Below, in pieces: positions 17,498 to 25,143 of a stretch of DNA of 64,000 nucleotides; the first letter of the stretch is position 1; every line of letters begins with the position of its first letter. This DNA comes from Maritalea mediterranea (GTDB lineage Bacteria > Pseudomonadota > Alphaproteobacteria > Rhizobiales > Devosiaceae): positions 248,001 through 312,000 of the forward strand of contig NZ_JAKGTI010000002.1 in the NCBI RefSeq assembly GCF_021568695.1. Direction: 5' to 3'. Below the pieces are notes generated by a model. It made no database searches. It was given only the letters and a program-made list of their open reading frames with translations, and had not been told where the DNA came from. The translations under genes were made by a program, and so were the position numbers.

Positions 17498-19483
17498 CTA
17501 TGCCACGCCCTGCTGGCCAATGTGACCATTTTGCTGGTGCAGCAGATTCAGCAGCTTGGCTTGCGACATCGGGCGGGCAAAATGGAAACCTTGATAGTAC
17601 TCGCACCCCAAACCCTCAAGAACATGCAAATGGTCGCTTGAACTAATGCCCTGAGCCACCACCCTCAAATTTAGCCCCTGTGCCAATTCCACAATCTTGC
17701 GCACCAATATCCGGCTTTGGGTGGAGAAGCGCAGATCGCAGATCAACTCAGAATCCAGCTTCACCGCATAGATCGGCAGTTGATGCAAATGGCTGAAATT
17801 GGACAGCCGACCACCAAAATCGTCCAGCGAGATACTAAAGCCAAACCCGGCCAACCGTTCAAGCATCTTCTGGGCCTGTTCGGGCTGGTCATACAAAACA
17901 TTCTCAGAAATCTCGAAAATGATGCGGTTTGGTGAAATGCCCTTTTGATGGGTGATATCCATCAAAGCCCGCACCACATGTGGTTCAACCACATCTGAAG
18001 CGGATAAATTGAAGCTCAATTTGAGATATTTGGTCCAATGCAACATGCAATCGGTGGCTTTTTCGAACAATGCCAGCGTAAGCTTGTTCATCAGCCCCAT
18101 GGCCTCAGCCACCGGAATAAATGTGTCCGGCAGGATCTCCAGCCCGTCTGGGCGATGCCACCGCGCTAAAGCTTCCACACAAGTCACATTGTTGTTTTCA
18201 GCGCTCACCACCGGCTGGAAAATCATCTCCATTTCATCAATAAACTGGCTGTCGCGCAAACCTTGAGCAATCTCCGCAGAGTCGCGGGTTACACGCTCGT
18301 GCTTAGGCTCAAAGAGCAACGCATGGCCGAGATGATATGTTTTGGCATAATAAAGCGCGTGATCAGCCCGTTCAAACAAGGTCTCAGGATCACTAGCGTC
18401 CACACCGGCGCGCGCAAAACCAAGGGACGCCGATAGCTTGACCTGCACACCACTTTTAAGCACAAACGGCACTTTAAGCGCCGCGCAGATGGCCCGCCCG
18501 AGCGCAATAATCTCGTGATCCGTCATTTTTTGCAGGGTGACCAACGCAAATTCATCGCCGCCGACGCGCGCGACAAAAACTTCTTCGCCCAGAAATTCGA
18601 CTAAACGGTGCGCAATCTTGCGTAGTAGATCATCACCAGATGGGTGGCCATAAATATCGTTAATCGGCTTAAAACCATCGAGATCAATCAGCCCCAACGT
18701 TAGTGAATGGCCATCCGAATTTGGAAATTTCCGTCGCAAAAAATGAAAAAATCCGCGGCGGTTATCCAAGTCTGTCAACACATCTTTGTAAGCCAAGAAC
18801 CGCATCTCTTCCGCCTGAGCCTTGGCATCAGCTTGGGTCTGGTACAACCGCGAGCGTTGATCAATAAAGGTCTCAAAATCACGCCCAAAAAAATGAGTGA
18901 TAACCGTAATGATTCCAACGATAAATATAAAGTGGAGCGTGAGCGCAGAATGGAACTCAGCAGACCAGACCAAACTGTAGGAAAACATTGGCACGCTTAC
19001 ACTCAAGATAAGCATAAGCGCCGCTTGTCGCAGATAGGCGAGGCAAAACAGCCCGCCCAGCAAGGAGAGCAACACGAAAATACCCACTTCAGTGTAGGAT
19101 TGTGAATTGTCGTGGGTGCACACGAAAATGGTCCAGCTTGTAAAAACGAAACCCAACAAACCTGCGGAATATGCAACGGTTTGCAGCTTTTTACGGACCT
19201 GCTCCGCACTCAAACCAGTCGCTTTAAACCGGACCCAATAGACCAGACGCCAGATAGACAAAGCAATAAGGACGCCACTGCCCACAACAGTTGGCAGATC
19301 AAAGCCATGGGCCAATCGCTGTTGTCCGATCACCAGAAGTGCAGAAAATGTAAGGAAATACACAAAAGGCAGGCGAACTTGCATCATGCGCAATTGAGCA
19401 CGGATCAATGGTTCGTTCGAACCATCAATTGTGAACATGCTCTTTAGCCATGTAACCCACCGCCTAAACAAATTCTTCCCCAC
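17498..19483 (-). CDS. membrane GGDEF-EAL protein, EAL site degenerate
   Basis: A 661-residue cyclic-di-GMP protein. Six membrane segments lie between about 38 and 200, a short linker helix follows, then a GGDEF domain with intact signature RVGGDEF (306-312), and an EAL domain from about 405. In the EAL domain the EAL triplet (437-439), FNLSA, FEISEN and SLDDFG are kept, but the usual AEGVE motif reads AQGIS (610-614), losing two glutamates that are needed for catalysis or metal binding in studied enzymes, and DDFGTG reads DDFGGR. Inference: an active diguanylate cyclase with a binding-only EAL domain. The stop lies 109 bases before metY. Confidence 0.9.
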   Translation of the reverse strand: MGKNLFRRWVTWLKSMFTIDGSNEPLIRAQLRMMQVRLPFVYFLTFSALLVIGQQRLAHGFDLPTVVGSGVLIALSIWRLVYWVRFKATGLSAEQVRKKLQTVAYSAGLLGFVFTSWTIFVCTHDNSQSYTEVGIFVLLSLLGGLFCLAYLRQAALMLILSVSVPMFSYSLVWSAEFHSALTLHFIFIVGIITVITHFFGRDFETFIDQRSRLYQTQADAKAQAEEMRFLAYKDVLTDLDNRRGFFHFLRRKFPNSDGHSLTLGLIDLDGFKPINDIYGHPSGDDLLRKIAHRLVEFLGEEVFVARVGGDEFALVTLQKMTDHEIIALGRAICAALKVPFVLKSGVQVKLSASLGFARAGVDASDPETLFERADHALYYAKTYHLGHALLFEPKHERVTRDSAEIAQGLRDSQFIDEMEMIFQPVVSAENNNVTCVEALARWHRPDGLEILPDTFIPVAEAMGLMNKLTLALFEKATDCMLHWTKYLKLSFNLSASDVVEPHVVRALMDITHQKGISPNRIIFEISENVLYDQPEQAQKMLERLAGFGFSISLDDFGGRLSNFSHLHQLPIYAVKLDSELICDLRFSTQSRILVRKIVELAQGLNLRVVAQGISSSDHLHVLEGLGCEYYQGFHFARPMSQAKLLNLLHQQNGHIGQQGVA

Positions 19484-19661
19484 CCTCGCTCCAAGATCGG
19501 GTAATCTATTTAGATTCGATCAAAGAATAGATTGAATTGCTTAGCTCAATTTGAGCTAAAAACGCTCATTTTGAAAAAATGAAAAACCTCAAAATTAATT
19601 AAAATTTTAAACATATAAGTGTAACCAATTAACTAACTGAATTATCAGACAAAATTGAATA

Positions 19662-19685
19662 CAAAACCGGCATTCGAAAATGCCG
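19662..19685 (-). terminator. intrinsic terminator downstream of the M32 carboxypeptidase gene
   Basis: Minus strand: CGGCATT/AATGCCG stem with a TTCG tetraloop, then GTTTTGT. It lies 29 bases after the stop at 19714. The rest of the AT-rich gap 19484-19713 shows nothing else recognisable. Confidence 0.75.
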
Positions 19686-19713
19686 ATTCTTTTGCGTTGC
19701 GAAATTGAGGGTT

Positions 19714-21201
19714 TTAGACTGTAAGATAACGGTCGCGTAAATGCCGTTTGAACACGTCAACATCCAGCACTTCACCGGTCGCATCCTTAACCATCTCATC
19801 CATCGACACTGATGACGCGCGATGATGCACATTGGTGCGGAGCCAATTGAAGACCGAAGCAAAGTCGCCCCGGCGCACATCATCATCCCACCCGTCGACT
19901 TGGGATTGCAACGCCTGGAACAGTTGCGCTGCCGTCATCGCGCCGATCGTATAGGTGGGGAAGTAGCCCAAAGCCCCGCCAGACCAATGAATATCCTGCA
20001 TGCAGCCATTGCCCACACAATCGGGCCGCACACCGATATTCTTTTCCATTTCATCATCCCAATAGCCTGGCAAATCAGCCACTTGCAAATCACCGCTCAA
20101 CAGGGTTTTTTCGATCCGATAACGCAACATCACATGCAGCGGATAGGTCACCTCATCTGCATCCACGCGGATCAAACCGCGTTTTACCCGCAGGATGGAG
20201 CGCTTGAAATTCTCCATTTCCCATGCTTCGCCCATCACACCAAATGCCTCGCGCACTTTCGGCAAAGCAAAGGCCAAAAAGGCATCTGACCGGCAAAGCT
20301 GCATGTCGAGAAACAGCGACTGGCTTTCATGCATGCTCATGCCGCGCGCCTGCCCCACGGGCTGGCCACGCCAATCCGCCGGCAAGCCTATTTCATACAT
20401 GGCATGGCCCGTCTCGTGCAGCACTCCATAAAGGCTGGTGGTGAAGGCATGTTCATTATAACGCGTGGTCAGGCGCACATCGCCAGGCACCCCGCCGCAA
20501 AACGGATGGGCCGACACATCGATGCGCCCGTGATTAAAATCAAAACCGAGCGCCTCCATAAAGCGACGCCCCAGTGCCTCCTGTGCGCCCACAGGCGTTT
20601 CCCCGTCCAGCGGCTTCACCGGGCGATTTGTCTCCTGAAATTCAATCACCTCATCCAGAAAACCGGGCAAGAAGGCGCCCAATTCATCGAAATACTGATC
20701 CACCTTGGTTGTGCGCATGCCCGGATCAAATGTGTCCAACTGTGCATCATAGGCGCTCAATCCCAAGGCCTCGGCCTTAGCGTCAGCCGCCTGGCGCACC
20801 AGCCCCAACAGCGGCTCAAGTTTGGCCGCAAAGCTCTCGAAATCATTTTCAGGTCGCGCATGCTGCCACACATGGGTGGTCTCGGACTGCGCCTTGCTCA
20901 ATGCCCGAACCAAATCATTCGGCACCGCGTTGGCGTGCAGATAAACCCGCTCCATCTCTTTAAGATTGGCCGCATCCCAACCATCTAGCTCTTCTTCTTG
21001 CGCTTGCGCGATTAGATCACCGAGGTCCGGCGCAGTGTATTTTTCATGGGCCACAGCCGCGAGCGCCGCCAGTTGTTCCCCGCGCACATCAGAAGACCCC
21101 TTGGGCATAAAGGTTTCTGCATCCCAACTCAGCATGGATGCTGCCCCCTCAATGGCAGAAATTTGCGCAAAACGATTCTTTAATTCAGCGTAGGCGGCCA
21201 T
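19714..21201 (-). CDS. M32-family metallocarboxypeptidase (Taq type)
   Basis: A 495-residue zinc carboxypeptidase that removes C-terminal amino acids from peptides. The HEXXH motif appears as GVLHETGHAMYE, and the family segments LSWDAETFMPKGSSDVRGEQLAAL near the N-terminus, RGMSMHESQSLFLDMQL, TYPLHVMLRYRIEKTLLSGDL and DIHWSGGALGYFPTYTIGAM are all present. The frame is open to 21351; I chose ATG 21201 because GGGGAGAC precedes it and the product then begins MAAYAELKNRF as in relatives. A terminator follows. Confidence 0.93.
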   Translation of the reverse strand: MAAYAELKNRFAQISAIEGAASMLSWDAETFMPKGSSDVRGEQLAALAAVAHEKYTAPDLGDLIAQAQEEELDGWDAANLKEMERVYLHANAVPNDLVRALSKAQSETTHVWQHARPENDFESFAAKLEPLLGLVRQAADAKAEALGLSAYDAQLDTFDPGMRTTKVDQYFDELGAFLPGFLDEVIEFQETNRPVKPLDGETPVGAQEALGRRFMEALGFDFNHGRIDVSAHPFCGGVPGDVRLTTRYNEHAFTTSLYGVLHETGHAMYEIGLPADWRGQPVGQARGMSMHESQSLFLDMQLCRSDAFLAFALPKVREAFGVMGEAWEMENFKRSILRVKRGLIRVDADEVTYPLHVMLRYRIEKTLLSGDLQVADLPGYWDDEMEKNIGVRPDCVGNGCMQDIHWSGGALGYFPTYTIGAMTAAQLFQALQSQVDGWDDDVRRGDFASVFNWLRTNVHHRASSVSMDEMVKDATGEVLDVDVFKRHLRDRYLTV

Positions 21202-21308
21202 GCCCGTCTCCCCAGATATAATGATGGTGCCCGCATCGGCAGGATGTGATGCGGTTGGACCAAACAGTAACGCTTTGTCCCAATTGAACGCAAGAACCTT
21301 GTCATACA

Positions 21309-21337
21309 GAAAAGGGCCCCGCCGCAGCGAGGCCCTT
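21309..21337 (-). terminator. intrinsic terminator downstream of the universal stress protein gene
   Basis: Minus strand: GC-rich stem AGGGCCTCGC/GCGGGGCCCT (one mismatch or bulge) followed by TTTTCTG, 28 bases after the stop at 21365. Confidence 0.75.
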
Positions 21338-21364
21338 ATGCATGTCAGCAATGAAGAATTGGCG

Positions 21365-22201
21365 TTAGTGCGCCATCAGCACGGGCACTTCGGCTTTGCT
21401 CAGCACATCACGCGTCGCCCCGCCAAGCACCCATTCACGGAAACGAGAATGGCCATAACCGCCCATCACGAGCAGATCGGCATCGCTACGCTCAACCTCG
21501 TTAAGCAACGCGGCGGCAGCGTCTGACCACCCATTGATGTTTCGCACCTCGACATTCACGCCGTGGCGATCCAAATGGCGGGCGATATCGGCGCCTGGCT
21601 CCACGCGACGTTCCTCAGCTGCTTCCTCGTCGCTCACAATTGCGACAGTGACCTGATCTGCCCTTTGCATAAAGGGGATCGCGTCAGCCACGGCGCGCGC
21701 GGTTTGCTTTGAATTACGCCAACCCAGCACAATATTATTGTACGGTCCTTTGCTCGCCGGAATGGCGGGCGGCACAAACAGGCAAGCACGCCCGGAATTG
21801 AACAACACATTCTCAAATATCTCGGGCTTTTCTGAAAAGTGCTTGTACGGACGTGTCGCGATAAATATATCCGCCAACCGCGCCTCATTGGCGATTGACT
21901 GCCCCATATAGGAAGGCGTGGCACTGATCCGGCGCAAATCTGAGCGGAACTCATGCTTGGCGAACCGAGCATCAAGTTCCTTCTCAAATCGATCACCCTG
22001 CTCTTCAGCTTCCTGCTGAAGTTCAGCCGCAACCTGCCCTACTGAGAATACGCCGTCACCGGCGCTAACAATATCGGGCAGTTCAACACACAGGAGCCCG
22101 GTCAAAAACGCATCATGCTGTTGGGCAATGGGCTCAGCATAGGATAGGCGCACCTCATCCTCTTTTGTCCCATCCAAATATACCATTACATCTTTGATCA
22201 T
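21365..22201 (-). CDS. universal stress protein, tandem UspA domain type
   Basis: A 278-residue protein of UspA fold. The C-terminal half carries the nucleotide-binding signature GGYGHSRFREWVLGGATRDVL (G-2X-G-9X-G-S/T pattern) near residues 255-275; the N-terminal half starts IKDVMVYLDGTKEDEVRLSYAEPIA and lacks a clear copy of that signature. ATG 22201 is favoured over the adjacent ATG 22204 by its 5-base distance from AGGAGG. A perfect FNR/FixK box lies 61 bases upstream, so the gene is probably switched on when oxygen is low. Such proteins support survival in starvation or hypoxia; the direct activity is unknown. Confidence 0.9.
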   Translation of the reverse strand: MIKDVMVYLDGTKEDEVRLSYAEPIAQQHDAFLTGLLCVELPDIVSAGDGVFSVGQVAAELQQEAEEQGDRFEKELDARFAKHEFRSDLRRISATPSYMGQSIANEARLADIFIATRPYKHFSEKPEIFENVLFNSGRACLFVPPAIPASKGPYNNIVLGWRNSKQTARAVADAIPFMQRADQVTVAIVSDEEAAEERRVEPGADIARHLDRHGVNVEVRNINGWSDAAAALLNEVERSDADLLVMGGYGHSRFREWVLGGATRDVLSKAEVPVLMAH

Positions 22202-22261
22202 CATGACCTCCTGAGCTGATCTCTCTGTAACCATATATTGCGCCTTTCAGGCGGCGTTGCC

Positions 22262-22275
22262 TTGATCTGTATCAA
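22262..22275. promoter_or_regulatory. FNR/FixK binding site (anaerobox)
   Basis: TTGAT-CTGT-ATCAA, a perfect match to the FNR/FixK consensus TTGAT-N4-ATCAA. A TATA-rich possible -10 on the minus strand (22232-22239) would put the box centre near -42, the class II activator position. It lies upstream of the universal stress protein gene. Confidence 0.8.
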
Positions 22276-22312
22276 AGCCGCAAGCCGGACCAATGTACGC
22301 CGGATGCAGAAC

Positions 22313-22915
22313 CTAAGCCGCCTTATATTTTGGCGATGATTTTTCCCGCGCGGCCTTCAGCGCATCGGCCCACCACACCAGATCGTCAAGCAAATCATCG
22401 GCTTTTGGCCCAATGATCTTATCAATGGCCGACATCTCTTGATTGTCGCCCATAGGGCTGACTTTCATAAATTCCCCGCCGCCAATGTGCACGGTCTCGC
22501 GGATGGGCGCCATCTGAAGTTCTGCGACGATACCACGCAAATGTTCGACAGCGCGAGATGCGCCGACCCCGCCATAGCCGACAAACGCCGCGGGCTTTCG
22601 CACCCATTCAAGATACGCCTGATCCAGCGCATTTTTCAGCACAGCAGGAATGGAGTGGTTATATTCGGCCGTCACGAAAATAAACCCATCATATTTGGCC
22701 AGCTTTTGCTGCCATTGTACGGCGCGTGCGTCCTCTGACGGCGCCCACAAATTGGTGGCTTTTTCGTTGAAGAACGGCAGATCAAAATCGCGCAGATCGA
22801 TCAAATCAGCCTCAATCGAGTCATGCTTATTCGCTTTGTCCAAAATCCATTTCGCTGGTTTCTCGGCAAATCGACTATCGCGTGTTGTCGACATGATGAT
22901 TCCGATCTTGAGCAT
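22313..22915 (-). CDS. NADPH-dependent FMN reductase-like flavoprotein
   Basis: A 200-residue flavodoxin-fold oxidoreductase. The FMN phosphate loop is seen near the N-terminus as IIMSTTRDSRFAEKPAKW (about 6-23), followed by WQQKLAKYDGFIFVTAEYNHSIPAVLKNALDQAY, the typical flavin-ring loop PEYNxSxPxxLKNAxD, and FVGYGGVGASRAVEHLR. Such enzymes reduce FMN, quinones, azo compounds or chromate with NAD(P)H; the natural substrate here is unknown. It has a good AGGAGAGAT ribosome site. It ends 38 bases before the FNR box of the downstream stress protein. Confidence 0.88.
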   Translation of the reverse strand: MLKIGIIMSTTRDSRFAEKPAKWILDKANKHDSIEADLIDLRDFDLPFFNEKATNLWAPSEDARAVQWQQKLAKYDGFIFVTAEYNHSIPAVLKNALDQAYLEWVRKPAAFVGYGGVGASRAVEHLRGIVAELQMAPIRETVHIGGGEFMKVSPMGDNQEMSAIDKIIGPKADDLLDDLVWWADALKAAREKSSPKYKAA

Positions 22916-23030
22916 ATATCTCTCCTACATTTCCGAAAGCGCGCAGCAATACGCCCTGCGCATCAATGATGATGGAAGAGAAACGATTGCCCCGTCAGAT
23001 CAGTTCCGCAATCAGATGATCAAAAAGATG

Positions 23031-23765
23031 TTACTTGCCCAATGCCTTATTATATTGGCGCACCGCCTCAGCGAAGCCCATCAGCAGTGCATCTGCAGTG
23101 ATCCCATGGCCGATAGAGACTTCGTGCAGTTCCGGCATCATTTCTTTGAACGCGGGCAGGTTTTCCAAAGTCAGATCATGGCCCGCATTAATGCCAAGCC
23201 CCGCTGCCTGCGCCGCCTGCGCGGTCACCTGCATGCGGTGCAAATGATGGTCACCTTCAGGCGTACCGAAGCTGGCCCCGTAGGGGCCCGTATAGATTTC
23301 AATGCGGTCCGCCCCAATCTCTGCCGCATCCGGCGGCACGCTGGGGTCTTCATCCACAAACAATGAAACGCGAATACCAGCGTCCTTCATCCGTTTAATA
23401 GCTGGCACCAAAAGATTATGGGCGCCACGCACATCCCACCCATGGTCGGACGTGGCCTGATCTGGCGAATCTGGCACAAAGGTCACCTGGTCGGGCTTAT
23501 TGGCGATCACGAGATCGAGAAACTCATCATCCGGGTAGCCTTCAATATTGAATTCCTTATCCGGATATTCATCCTTCACCAACGCCGCCAACTCCGGCAC
23601 ATCAGACCGGCGAATATGCCGCTCATCGGGCCGCGGGTGCACGGTGATTCCGTCAGCGCCTGCATCCAGCACCACGCGCCCCATGCCCACCACACTGGGC
23701 CAGGGCAAATCACGTTGGTTACGCAACAAGGCAACCTTGTTCAAATTGACTGAAAGCGCGGTCAT
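23031..23765 (-). CDS. pdxJ: pyridoxine 5'-phosphate synthase
   Basis: Last ring-closing step of DXP-dependent vitamin B6 synthesis: joins 1-deoxyxylulose-5-phosphate and 3-amino-2-oxopropyl phosphate. The 244-residue product shows LSVNLNKVALLRNQR, ADGITVHPRPDERHIRRSDV (histidines and arginines of the active site), NIEGYPDDEF, VSLFVDEDP, RIEIYTGPYG and GLGINAGHDLTLENL, all as expected. The frame is open to 23843, but ATG 23765 has a CCGGAG ribosome site and gives the usual N-terminus. It is divergent from the histidine phosphatase gene, with a 202-base gap that shows no feature I can name. Confidence 0.96.
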   Translation of the reverse strand: MTALSVNLNKVALLRNQRDLPWPSVVGMGRVVLDAGADGITVHPRPDERHIRRSDVPELAALVKDEYPDKEFNIEGYPDDEFLDLVIANKPDQVTFVPDSPDQATSDHGWDVRGAHNLLVPAIKRMKDAGIRVSLFVDEDPSVPPDAAEIGADRIEIYTGPYGASFGTPEGDHHLHRMQVTAQAAQAAGLGINAGHDLTLENLPAFKEMMPELHEVSIGHGITADALLMGFAEAVRQYNKALGK

Positions 23766-23967
23766 AGCTGCTCCGGAGACACACGAAAAGAGAAATTGTT
23801 CCAACCAATCGGTAAGGTAATTTGCTGAAACTGGCAACCTCACTATTGGTCAATTGCAACAGCGAAATGACAAATCCGCAACCGAACGGTTTCAGTCCAA
23901 AGCGATTTGTCTTTTGCCCGACCGATGCCTATAAAAGCGTCACCGTCCCTGTCGTAAAAGCAAATAT

Positions 23968-24546
23968 ATGTCCTATCCCCGCATTATCTTTATGCGCCAC
24001 GGCGAGACCGAATGGAATCTTGCCGGCCGCGCCCAAGGCCACCTCAATTCTCCCCTCACCGAAAAAGGCCGCGCCCAAGCGCAAAAGCTTGGCGAAATCC
24101 TGAAACGAGAGCTGGGCTCTCCTGAAGGCTTTGCCCAAATGGTAAGCCCTATTGGCCGCACACTGGAAACCGCTGAAAACATCAAAAAGCACTTCCCGTT
24201 TGACCCAACGCCAATTGATTTGCTCAAGGAAATCGATCTGGGCAAGTTGAGCGGCCTCAACCGTGCGGAGATGGACGCGCAATATCCCGACCATATGGCA
24301 GGCAAGCCGGATTATGACTGGTATTTCGGCGCCCCAGGCGGCGAGACCATGGGCGAAATGCGCATGCGCGCGGGCAAATGGCTTGATAGCTTGACCGGCC
24401 CCACCATCGCCGTGGCCCATGGTCAGATCGGCAAGGTGATCCGCGGCATTTATCTTGGCCTAAGTGACGAGCAGATCTTGCGCCTGAAAGAGCCGCAAGG
24501 CGTGGTGCATATGCTGGATGACGGCAAAGAAACCATCTGGACATAA
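23968..24546 (+). CDS. histidine phosphatase (phosphoglycerate mutase-like) family protein
   Basis: A 192-residue protein with the RHG signature at the N-terminus (IIFMRHGETEWNLAGRAQGHLNSPLTEKGRAQA), the second arginine in SPIGRTLETAENI, the acid residue in DLLKEIDLGKLSG and the second histidine in IAVAHGQIGKVIRG. This is the complete phosphatase active site. The substrate of such small members is usually uncertain (phosphosugars, nucleotides or others). Weak ribosome site. A strong bidirectional terminator follows immediately and is shared with the converging ilvN. Confidence 0.88.
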   Translation: MSYPRIIFMRHGETEWNLAGRAQGHLNSPLTEKGRAQAQKLGEILKRELGSPEGFAQMVSPIGRTLETAENIKKHFPFDPTPIDLLKEIDLGKLSGLNRAEMDAQYPDHMAGKPDYDWYFGAPGGETMGEMRMRAGKWLDSLTGPTIAVAHGQIGKVIRGIYLGLSDEQILRLKEPQGVVHMLDDGKETIWT

Positions 24547-24572
24547 AAAAGGCGGCCCCAGGCCGCCTTTTC
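24545..24572. terminator. bidirectional intrinsic terminator
   Basis: AAAGGCGGCC-CCA-GGCCGCCTTT perfect stem with A and T tracts on both sides, placed between the converging phosphatase gene (+) and ilvN (-). Confidence 0.88.
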
Positions 24573-24591
24573 TCTGATGATCACGATGAGC

Positions 24592-25143
24592 TTACATGCC
24601 CTCTTTGCCACGTGAAATGGCGGTGAGGCCCGTTCGAACCACCTCAACAAGGCCCAACGGCTGCATCAAAGAGATAAACTGCTCGACCTTTGTGGGACGA
24701 CCGGTAATCTCAAACACGAAGCTCTCTATTGAAGCGTCCACCACATTGGCGCGAAACGCTTCGGCCAGACGCAAAGTCTCTACCCGATTTTCGCCTTTGC
24801 CCGCCACTTTAATTAGGGCCAGCTCACGTTCCAACGAATTGCCTTCAGCGGTCAAATCATGCACGCGGTGCACCGGCACAAGGCGTTCCAATTGAAGCTT
24901 GATCTGCGATAAAACCTTTGGCGTAGCGACCGTAACAATGGTGATGCGCGAGCGGTGACGATCATGCTCGGTTTCTGAAACCGTCAGACTGTCAATGTTA
25001 AACCCGCGGGCGGAGAAAAGCCCCACAACCCGGGCAAGAACACCCGGCTCGTTGTCAACAAGAACGGTCAGAGTGTGACGTTCAACGCTTTGGCTGCGTT
25101 CCAAATCCCAACTTGGCTTAAACAAGGACCTTCCCCTTCTCAT
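24592..25143 (-). CDS. ilvN: acetolactate synthase small (regulatory) subunit
   Basis: Regulatory partner of IlvB; binds valine for feedback inhibition through its ACT domain. The 183-residue product has the ACT domain at about 20-95 (HTLTVLVDNEPGVLARVVGLFSARGFNIDSLTVSETEHD) and a C-terminal domain (KVETLRL-like region, then EITGRPTKVEQFISLMQPLGLVEVVRTGLTAISRG). The frame is open to 25188. I chose ATG 25143, which overlaps the ilvB stop by 26 bases; a TTG at 25125 is another possibility. Overlap with ilvB implies translational coupling. Some relatives call this subunit ilvH. Confidence 0.93.
   Translation of the reverse strand: MRRGRSLFKPSWDLERSQSVERHTLTVLVDNEPGVLARVVGLFSARGFNIDSLTVSETEHDRHRSRITIVTVATPKVLSQIKLQLERLVPVHRVHDLTAEGNSLERELALIKVAGKGENRVETLRLAEAFRANVVDASIESFVFEITGRPTKVEQFISLMQPLGLVEVVRTGLTAISRGKEGM

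Noticed and set aside
17389-17510. SAM-II riboswitch upstream of metY
   Set aside because: I looked for the conserved pseudoknot sequence by eye and found only a short palindrome.
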